Shown: one piece after another, positions 1 to 5,741 of the stretch
Layout: the number at the start of each line of letters is the position of its first letter
Numbering within the stretch: the stretch's first letter is position 1
Origin: Chloroflexota bacterium
GTDB taxonomy: Bacteria > Chloroflexota > Limnocylindria > QHBO01
NCBI GenBank assembly: GCA_013694645.1
Contig: JACDBZ010000237.1
Span: 1-5,741 of the forward strand
Direction of reading: 5' to 3'
DNA: 5,741 nt
Program-made: the position numbers and the translations under genes
Notes under the pieces: generated by a model
Seen by the model: the letters and a program-made list of their open reading frames with translations, nothing else
Database searches by the model: none
Told to the model about the DNA's origin: nothing

Positions 1-184
1 GGGTGCCCTCGTGCCTGTATCGAGGCGCAACGCTCCATCTCCGATCACCAGTGGCCGCAGGAGGCCGACATGAAGCCTGCTCAATCTCGCGGACCTGGCT
101 GCTCGCCAGGGGCACGATGCCGAGGCCGATGAGCTCTACGCGGAGAGCATCGGGACGTTCGAGGCATTCGGCGACCTGTGGGGC
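1..184 (+). pseudogene. Upstream, frame-disrupted part of the TPR regulator gene
   Basis: This stretch reads as TPR coding sequence but in two frames. Bases 1-72 (frame of base 1) encode a helix-like segment ending W-P-Q-E-A-D-M. Bases 74-184 (frame of base 2) encode SLLNLADLAARQGHDAEADE and onward, directly in frame with the intact ORF that begins at the ATG at 185. Dropping one A of the AA at 73-74 joins the two into E-A-D-M-S-L-L-N-L-A-D-L-A, a typical TPR helix. As written, frame 2 has a TGA at 71-73. The gene start lies outside the window. This could be a real inactivating frameshift or a base error near the end of an assembled contig; the second is quite possible because the break is so close to the edge. 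Confidence 0.55.
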
Positions 185-676
185 ATGGCGCAGGCCACCT
201 CGCGCCTGGCGCTGGTGAGCCGACGGCGCGGCGACCTCGCCGCCGCCCGGGTGCGATACAACGATGCCCTGGGCCTGTACCGCCGCATCGGCGACCGTCG
301 CGCGGAGGCGAGGATGCTGGCCGGCCTGGGTGACGTGACGGCCCGCGAGGGCGACCATGACGGTGCCGCCGCGAGTTATCGCGAGAGCCTATCGCTGCGC
401 AGCGAGCTCGGCGATCGCGCCGGCATCGCGTCGATGCTCGAACGTCTGGCCGGCGTCGCCGAAGCCGATGCAGAGCGGGCGGCGCGGCTCATCGGCATGG
501 CGGCCGGCCTGCGACAGGTGATCGGTGCGCCGCTGTCGACGGCGGCGACCGCGGAGCTCGACCAGTTCCTCGCCGGACTCCAGCGAACGCTCGGTCCGGA
601 GGTTCTCGAAACGGTCATGGCCGAAGGACGCCGTGCCTCCATGGACGCGGCGATCGCCTATGCCTCACAGGGCTAG
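185..676 (+). CDS. TPR-repeat C-terminal part of a large ATPase-type transcriptional regulator (partial)
   Basis: The 163 codons hold two clear tetratricopeptide repeats (about residues 3-36 and 37-76), each ending in a helix of the form A-x-Y-x-x-[AS]-L-x-L followed by a G-D turn. Then comes a helical tail: RLIGMAAGLRQVIGAPLS, later LGPEVLETVMAEGRRASMDAAIAYA. That tail is the usual C-terminus of big STAND-type ATPase regulators (predicted-ATPase/LuxR or SARP-like and adenylate-cyclase-linked families), where TPRs sense or scaffold and the N-terminal parts hold the ATPase and DNA-binding or cyclase domains. Those domains would lie left of the window. The ATG at 185 is inside a repeat and is unlikely to be the true start, because TPR coding continues upstream to base 74 in the same frame. 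No HTH follows the tail, so any DNA-binding domain would have to be N-terminal. It ends four bases before the converging DUF4242 gene. Confidence 0.75.
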   Translation: MAQATSRLALVSRRRGDLAAARVRYNDALGLYRRIGDRRAEARMLAGLGDVTAREGDHDGAAASYRESLSLRSELGDRAGIASMLERLAGVAEADAERAARLIGMAAGLRQVIGAPLSTAATAELDQFLAGLQRTLGPEVLETVMAEGRRASMDAAIAYASQG

Positions 677-680
677 CGAC

Positions 681-932
681 TCACCCGCCCTCGGTGACCT
701 TCATCAGCCGATCGGCCACCAGGCCGTGCGCCTCGCGATGGACCTGCTCGGCCGCCTCGGGGCTGGGCGCATCCACCAGGCAGAACACCTTGCCGGTGGC
801 CTCGTCGAACCAGTAGCGCAGATAGGTGACGCCGTAGCCGGCGCCGACCTCGACATCGCGTGCGTGGGCCCCGGCAAGCGCGTTCGCCTCGAGCCCCGGG
901 ATGTGCTCATGCTCATCCAGATAGAGCGGCAT
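681..932 (-). CDS. DUF4242 family protein (SCO4226-like, possible nickel-binding)
   Basis: An 83-residue protein that is a DUF4242 domain from end to end: MPLYLDEHEHIPG at the start, A-H-A-R-D at 22-26, Y-G-V-T-Y-L-R-Y-W at 33-41, F-D-E at 42-44, V-F-C-L-V at 49-53, and V-H-R-E-A-H-G at 64-70. The family is a small ferredoxin-like fold. One member, Streptomyces SCO4226, has been described as nickel-binding, so a metal-binding or sensing role is possible here, but the exact ligands cannot be assigned from sequence alone. The ATG at 932 is chosen because it matches the family start and has GGAG (943-940) seven bases upstream on the minus strand; the same frame is open to 1076 but the added residues look unlike the family. 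It is divergent from the PPOX gene and convergent with the TPR gene. Confidence 0.85.
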   Translation of the reverse strand: MPLYLDEHEHIPGLEANALAGAHARDVEVGAGYGVTYLRYWFDEATGKVFCLVDAPSPEAAEQVHREAHGLVADRLMKVTEGG

Positions 933-972
933 GCCTTCTCTCCAGGCGATCCTGTGACGTCCCCCATCGGGG

Positions 973-978
973 ATCATA
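973..978 (-). promoter_or_regulatory. Candidate -10 box for the DUF4242 gene
   Basis: On the minus strand this reads TATGAT, one mismatch from TATAAT. It would place transcription start near 966 and give a leader of about 34 bases with the GGAG ribosome site before the ATG at 932. No convincing -35 box is seen at the right distance, so this is weak. Just downstream lies a small inverted repeat CCCC-ATC-GGGG (962-972 area). Confidence 0.3.
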
Positions 979-1060
979 GACTGTGATGCAAGTCCACGCG
1001 CGCGGGCTCTCTCGGCCGCCGGTGTCGACTCGCCGACGCGCTCGGTGTCCGATATCGGTC

Positions 1061-1089
1061 TAGGCAGCAGGGACACGTGGAATTACACT
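1061..1089 (+). promoter_or_regulatory. Candidate promoter for the PPOX-family gene
   Basis: TAGGCA (1061-1066) and TACACT (1084-1089) are each 4 of 6 to the sigma-70-type consensus and are exactly 17 bases apart. Transcription would start around 1096, with the GAGG ribosome site at 1108-1111 and the ATG at 1117. A perfect 10-bp palindrome CCGATATCGG (1049-1058) sits just upstream. In GC-rich bacteria such matches are only suggestive. Confidence 0.25.
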
Positions 1090-1116
1090 CCGTCGGGCAG
1101 AAGCGTCGAGGCTCTC

Positions 1117-1713
1117 ATGCGTACCCCAACCGTTGACCAGCAGTCTTCGATCGAGCAGCGGCTTCGCAGCGAACCAACCGTCTGGCTGAGCTCCACGCGA
1201 CCCGATGGGCGGCCGCACGTCGTGCCGGTCTGGTTCAACTGGGACGGATCGGTTTTCGATCTGTTCAGCAAGCCGAACGCTCAGAAGGTGCGCAACCTCC
1301 GCGAGCACGCCGACGTGATGCTGGCGATCGGTCAGCCGAGCGAGGAATTCGATGTCGAGTTGGTGGAAGGCACCGCCACCGTGCTCCCGCATCCCACGGT
1401 TGACGTGATCCGCCCGACCATGTTCGAGAAGTATGCCGATCTGATGGCCCGCGCTGCGCTCGACCGCCAGACCTTTGTCGCCACCTACTCGCAGCCGGTC
1501 CGAATCACCCCGACCCGATTTCTTGGCTACGGCGGAAAGGGCTGGACCGATCCAGCCCTGACCCCCGATGGCGACGACGATGTCACGGGGCACCTCCGCC
1601 TCCGGGGCGTGCTGACCCCGTGGAGCACGGCGCAGCGCGAGATGCTCGCCGAGATCACCCGTCGGGCGCGACGCCACCGTGGCGATCCCGCCCTCTTGGC
1701 CCTGCGGGACTGA
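1117..1713 (+). CDS. Pyridoxamine 5'-phosphate oxidase-fold protein, probable F420/flavin-dependent enzyme (Rv3369-like)
   Basis: The 198-residue product has a split beta-barrel PPOX domain at about residues 8-146. Visible signatures are W-L-S-S-T-R-P-D-G-R-P-H-V-V-P-V-W-F (23-40), F-D-L-F-S-K-P-N-A-Q-K-V-R-N-L (47-61), V-E-G-T-A-T-V (83-89), F-E-K-Y-A (103-107) and R-I-T-P-T-R-F-L-G-Y (129-138). This pattern is closest to the PPOX-class F420-dependent family that includes mycobacterial Rv3369; the substrate is unknown and FMN cannot be excluded. The start at 1117 is preferred because GAGG (1108-1111) lies five bases upstream and the family begins close to the first helix; an in-frame GTG at 1045 would add 24 residues that look non-conserved. 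Residues about 148-198 form a charged, helical C-terminal extension beyond the core fold that I do not recognise. Confidence 0.82.
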   Translation: MRTPTVDQQSSIEQRLRSEPTVWLSSTRPDGRPHVVPVWFNWDGSVFDLFSKPNAQKVRNLREHADVMLAIGQPSEEFDVELVEGTATVLPHPTVDVIRPTMFEKYADLMARAALDRQTFVATYSQPVRITPTRFLGYGGKGWTDPALTPDGDDDVTGHLRLRGVLTPWSTAQREMLAEITRRARRHRGDPALLALRD

Positions 1714-1746
1714 CTGGCAGCGCTCCTGTCGCCCAGCGTCCCTATG

Positions 1747-1763
1747 CGTCAACAGGGTTGACG
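1747..1763. repeat. Operator-like inverted repeat, copy 1
   Basis: CGTCAA-CAGGG-TTGACG is a perfect 6+6 inverted repeat with a 5-base centre. It shares the core CAACAGGGTTG with copy 2. As an odd-spaced dyad it looks like a binding site for a dimeric regulator. Confidence 0.5.
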
Positions 1764-1831
1764 GTGACCAGTTCGGTGCGCGGCCATCACGCCGGCTGAA
1801 CGCGTGGTCGGCGGTCAAATCCCGCCTGACG

Positions 1832-1844
1832 CCAACAGGGTTGG
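1832..1844. repeat. Operator-like inverted repeat, copy 2
   Basis: CCAAC-AGG-GTTGG, dyad core identical in CAACAGGGTTG to copy 1. It is followed by TAGCTGAGA, which resembles the TAATGAGA after copy 3, so copies 2 and 3 are also imperfect direct repeats of about 22 bases. Centre-to-centre distance to copy 1 is 83 bases. Confidence 0.5.
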
Positions 1845-1882
1845 TAGCTGAGAGGAACCCAGTACCGCCCTCGCGGTTACCG

Positions 1883-1895
1883 CCAACCACGTTGG
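1883..1895. repeat. Operator-like inverted repeat, copy 3
   Basis: CCAAC-CAC-GTTGG, a perfect 5+5 dyad with a 3-base centre, 51 bases centre to centre from copy 2. The right arm can alternatively pair as TTGGT (1892-1896) with ACCAA (1903-1907). Confidence 0.5.
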
Positions 1896-1990
1896 TAATG
1901 AGACCAAGACGCTGGCTGTGGCTTCGTTTCTGGGGCGAGGCTTAAGCCGAGACGGCAGAGAAGAACGACCGATCACGAAGGCACGATAGT

Positions 1991-3592
<1,602 letters not shown>

Positions 3593-4222
3593 GCGAGGGG
3601 CGCTGACCGGGTCGCGCAGGCCCACGCAGTCGAGGTCCCAGAAGACGCGCGAGTAGACGAGCGTGCCCGTCATCCAAGGCTCGTACGGGGCACGCTTGAT
3701 CACCTGGAACGCGGGCTCCGGAATACGGAGCGACGGGCGTCTGAAGCCGTGCTCGCCACCGGGCCTGAAACCGAATCGGCGGTAGTAGCCGGGCGACCCC
3801 TCGAGGAAGACGAGCGGCTCGGGACGCGCCGCAATCTGCTCGAGCCCGTGGCGGATCAGGGTCGCCCCGACTCCCATGCGCTGAAAGGCGGTGGACACGC
3901 TGACGGGGCTCAGGACCAGCACGTCGACGAGACGCTCCGGCGCGTCGAGCAGGCCTCGAGTGAACAGGATGTGACCGATCAGCCGCCCCTCGTGGTCTGC
4001 TACGAACGAGAGGCCGTCGATCCAGTCGGCCGAGGCGCGCAGCCGATCCACGAGAGTCGCGACGATGGACCCGCCGAACGCCTCCGCCACGACGGCGGAG
4101 ACCAAAGGCTCCTCGCCCGGCCGTTCCGGCCGATACTGAACGTCGAGCGGGTCGCGTGTCGCCGGAGTACCACCAGACGACGACAGGTACCTGCGAAGGG
4201 TCATCGCGGCTACCTTATCGGA

Positions 4223-4234
4223 GTTCCACGGAAC
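4223..4234. promoter_or_regulatory. Inverted repeat in the GNAT/VOC divergent spacer
   Basis: GTTCC-AC-GGAAC is a perfect 5+5 dyad with a 2-base centre; flanking TCGG and CCGA extend it imperfectly. It lies in the 84-base spacer between divergent starts (4204 and 4289), where a shared operator would be expected. A dyad this short can occur by chance. Confidence 0.3.
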
Positions 4235-4277
4235 CGATGAGTGGTCGCCTTCTCACCGGTCTCCATTTCCACCGCAC

Positions 4278-4282
4278 AGGAG
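4278..4282 (+). promoter_or_regulatory. Ribosome binding site fixing the VOC start
   Basis: AGGAG six bases before the ATG at 4289. It decides against the in-frame upstream start codon at 4241, which would add 16 residues with no family resemblance. Confidence 0.75.
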
Positions 4283-4288
4283 ATCCGC

Positions 4289-4666
4289 ATGCTCAAGGAA
4301 AGCGTCGCATTCTCGGGGTTCTCGTCCAACGACATCGCGAAAGCCAGGGAGTTCTATGGCCAGACCCTCGGGCTCGAGGTGTCCGAGGACAATGGGATGC
4401 TCACCCTGAGGCTCGCCGGCGATCAGACGGTCCTCATCTATCCGAAGGAGAACCACGAGCCGGCAAGCTACACGACGCTCAACTTTCCGGTGGACGATAT
4501 CGAGAAGGCGGTCGACGCCCTCACCAAACTCGGCGTCGTGTTCGAGCATTATGGTGAATCCATGGGCCAGGATGAGCGCGGGATCATGCGCGGAGACAGC
4601 CCGCCGATTGCCTGGTTCAAGGACCCCGCCGGCAATATTCTCTCCCTCATTCAGACTGATTCCTGA
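4289..4666 (+). CDS. VOC superfamily (glyoxalase/bleomycin-resistance/dioxygenase fold) protein
   Basis: A 125-residue, single-domain protein with the paired beta-alpha-beta-beta-beta modules of the VOC fold. Landmarks are D-I-A-K-A-R-E-F-Y-G-Q-T-L-G-L (15-29), L-N-F-P-V-D-D-I-E-K-A-V-D-A-L (64-78) and A-W-F-K-D-P-A-G-N-I-L-S-L-I-Q (108-122). Family members are metal-dependent lyases, dioxygenases or isomerases, or ligand-binding proteins. Here the positions that usually hold metal ligands seem to be non-ligand residues: V/A/F at the first strand, T in Y-T-T-L, and S or L where D-P-x-G-N-x-x-E-L normally has Glu. It may therefore bind a ligand without metal catalysis; this rests on alignment by eye. 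AGGAG six bases upstream sets the start. The protease-like gene follows 37 bases downstream. Confidence 0.85.
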   Translation: MLKESVAFSGFSSNDIAKAREFYGQTLGLEVSEDNGMLTLRLAGDQTVLIYPKENHEPASYTTLNFPVDDIEKAVDALTKLGVVFEHYGESMGQDERGIMRGDSPPIAWFKDPAGNILSLIQTDS

Positions 4667-4703
4667 CGAATCCGTATCGGGCTGCCATGCTTGACGCCAA
4701 CGC

Positions 4704-5651
4704 ATGATTTCCAGATCGCCGCGTCGAGCGCCTCGACGCCTGCCCGCCGCCCTCCTCGGACTGCTGCTGCTGTTCGCCGTCGGCTTCACCGTGGTGCGTG
4801 CCGACCTGCTCGGCATGGGCGCGCGCTTCGACCGACTCACAGGCCGCTTCGAGGCCATCGTCGATCCACCGCCCGATCGGTCCACCATCCCGACCGTTGT
4901 CGTGACGCAGGAGCCGAGCCCATCACCCTCCCCGACTCCGGAACTTACCGCGGAGCCGTCCGAATCGCCCACGCCATCGCCCACTCCCGTTGCGCGGGGC
5001 CCCGTGGACGTTCGCGTGGTCGATGATCAAGCGGCGGTCTTTGCTTCGCAGCTGACCGAAAAGGACTGTGCCGTCGCTGCGACCCAGATGGTCCTGACGA
5101 TTCTCGGCCTCGGAGACACTTCGGAGGCGTTCCAACAGGGCATCAAGGACCGCATCGGCGAATGGGAGTCATTGGACGACAGCCTGAATGGTGGCTGGGG
5201 TCCGGCTGCCGTCTCTCTTGCGTTGGCCGACTACGGCGCGACAGGCTACGAGATCCGCGCCTATGCCTCCTACACCGATGCATTGCGCGACTCCGCCATC
5301 GCCATGACGGAGATGGACAAGCCGGTGGTCATGTTCCCATGGTGGGGTGCCCACACCTGGGTCATGACCGGCTTCCGCGCCGATGCCGACCCCACCCTCT
5401 TCGCCGATGCCGCCGTCAGCGGCGCCTATGTCCTGGATCCGTGGTACCCACGCGTGTCGTCCATCTGGGGCGCTTCCGACGGCCCCGGCAACTTCGAGGA
5501 CCTCGCCGAGCTCGAGCGCAACTGGCCGGCCTTCGCCGGACCGCCGGGCTACGAGCAGATCGGACCCGGTTGGACCCGACCTGAGGGGGCGTATCCGAAT
5601 CGCGACGGTCGCTTCGTCATCCTCATCCCCACCACGTCGCGCGACGCGTGA
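4704..5651 (+). CDS. Membrane-anchored or secreted C39-like (papain-fold) cysteine peptidase domain protein
   Basis: The 315-residue product has three parts. First, a basic N-terminus (R4, R7, R8, R11, R12) and a hydrophobic segment at about 13-31, with no clear signal-peptidase site, so probably a membrane anchor. Second, a linker rich in Pro, Ser, Thr and Glu at about 70-96 (P-S-P-S-P-S-P-T-P and S-P-T-P-S-P-T-P). Third, a C-terminal domain of the peptidase C39-like type: Q116-x4-D121-C122-A-V-A-A-T (oxyanion Gln six residues before the nucleophile Cys), G-A-H217-T-W-V-M (His) and Y-V-L-D245-P-W-Y (Asp). All catalytic positions appear intact, so an extracellular thiol peptidase or amidase-like activity is likely; the substrate is unknown. 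No clear ribosome site precedes the ATG at 4704. It may be read with the VOC gene 37 bases upstream. Confidence 0.8.
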   Translation: MISRSPRRAPRRLPAALLGLLLLFAVGFTVVRADLLGMGARFDRLTGRFEAIVDPPPDRSTIPTVVVTQEPSPSPSPTPELTAEPSESPTPSPTPVARGPVDVRVVDDQAAVFASQLTEKDCAVAATQMVLTILGLGDTSEAFQQGIKDRIGEWESLDDSLNGGWGPAAVSLALADYGATGYEIRAYASYTDALRDSAIAMTEMDKPVVMFPWWGAHTWVMTGFRADADPTLFADAAVSGAYVLDPWYPRVSSIWGASDGPGNFEDLAELERNWPAFAGPPGYEQIGPGWTRPEGAYPNRDGRFVILIPTTSRDA

Positions 5652-5686
5652 CCGTGCGCGGGGACCAGTGCGATCCGAGGGAGCAT

Positions 5687-5741
5687 GTGTCACGTTCAGA
5701 CCAGGGCCTGTCATATGCACGCGTGGTTCGCGTTAGCGAGG
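5687..5741 (+). CDS. Possible 5' end of a further gene, cut by the window edge
   Basis: GTG at 5687 is preceded at six bases by GAGG (5677-5680, within GAGGGAG), and the frame stays open for 18 codons to the edge, beginning M-S-R-S-D-Q-G-L-S-Y-A-R. An ATG at 5685 in another frame is also open to the edge but encodes an odd Cys/His-rich start. Too short to recognise; it may not be a gene. The remaining bases 5652-5676 show no feature. Confidence 0.22.
   Translation, partial: MSRSDQGLSYARVVRVSE

Larger units (their letters stand above)
1714..1990. promoter_or_regulatory. Intergenic regulatory region upstream of malate synthase
   Basis: This 277-base gap has no convincing coding sequence. It contains three copies of an inverted repeat with CAAC-N3-GTTG at the core (listed separately) and several potential RNA hairpins between 1838 and 1907. 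No clear sigma-70 promoter is visible; GATAGT at 1985-1990 is a weak -10-like string directly before the chosen GTG. The region most likely contains the promoter and control sites of the malate synthase gene. Confidence 0.5.

Noticed and set aside
59..132. Perfect AGGAGG at 59-64 five bases before an ATG at 70, looking like an ideal gene start.
   Set aside because: Its frame stops after 20 codons and differs from the TPR frame by one base. The ATG fits better as an internal codon of a frameshifted TPR gene.
1060..1890. A long open frame on the minus strand antisense to the PPOX gene (276 codons).
   Set aside because: GC-rich shadow frame with no recognisable domain; the plus-strand frame shows clear PPOX motifs and a ribosome site.
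1747..1895. The three repeats as a CRISPR array or integron attC sites.
   Set aside because: Units are only 13-17 bases with unequal spacing of 83 and 51, and no cas genes, integrase or GTTRRRY core site is present.
1838..1910. TPP riboswitch-like strings: CTGAGA at 1848-1853, ACCC at 1858-1860 region, and a hairpin with GGTAAT resembling the P5 loop.
   Set aside because: There is no P3 stem between the P2 arm and CTGAGA, no ACCTGAT segment, and no CGNAGGGA after the last hairpin. The downstream gene is malate synthase, not thiamin-related.
4253..4984. Minus-strand open frame of 243 codons across VOC and the start of the peptidase gene.
   Set aside because: It spans two well-supported plus-strand genes and has only low-complexity Gly/Ser/Asp stretches, the reverse of the Pro/Ser/Thr linker.
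4910..4995. Repetitive tract in the peptidase gene as a DNA-level tandem repeat.
   Set aside because: It is a Pro/Ser/Thr-coding linker with varied codons and no regular nucleotide period; better described as protein low complexity.
5169..5720. Long minus-strand open frame opposite the peptidase gene.
   Set aside because: Composition is typical of an antisense shadow, and the plus strand encodes an intact catalytic triad and anchor.

Overview
The window is GC-rich (roughly two-thirds G+C by eye) and gene-dense, with ATG/GTG starts, mostly Shine-Dalgarno-type ribosome sites and short intergenic gaps, so it is bacterial. The gene mix is a large TPR-type signalling regulator tail, a DUF4242 protein, a probable F420/flavin-binding PPOX protein, malate synthase A, a GNAT acetyltransferase, a VOC protein and a secreted C39-like cysteine protease on a Pro/Ser/Thr linker. 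It would fit a soil or freshwater Chloroflexota (Limnocylindria-like) or an actinobacterium. This placement is an inference from gene content and style only; there is no rRNA or marker gene here.

Layout. 1-676 (+) is the 3' end of a TPR-rich regulator; its reading frame is broken by one apparent extra base near 73. It meets a small DUF4242 gene (681-932, -) tail to tail with a 4-base gap. A 184-base divergent intergenic region (933-1116) with weak promoter-like sites and a 10-bp palindrome separates DUF4242 from a PPOX-family gene (1117-1713, +). A 277-base intergenic region (1714-1990) carries three copies of a CAAC-N3-GTTG inverted repeat and several potential hairpins. It lies upstream of a full-length malate synthase A (1991-3592, +). 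The GNAT gene (3479-4204, -) overlaps the end of malate synthase by 114 bases, antisense. An 84-base divergent spacer separates GNAT from a VOC gene (4289-4666, +), followed after 37 bases by the protease-like gene (4704-5651, +). The last 90 bases hold at most the first codons of another gene.

How the genes relate. There is no obvious single pathway. Malate synthase condenses glyoxylate with acetyl-CoA, but isocitrate lyase is not beside it. The DUF4242, PPOX, GNAT and VOC genes are typical small accessory enzymes or binding proteins. VOC and the protease-like gene may share a transcript. I do not see a defined novel multi-gene system. The best leads are the repeated operator-like or structured region upstream of malate synthase, the anchored C39-like protein, and the antisense malate synthase/GNAT overlap.
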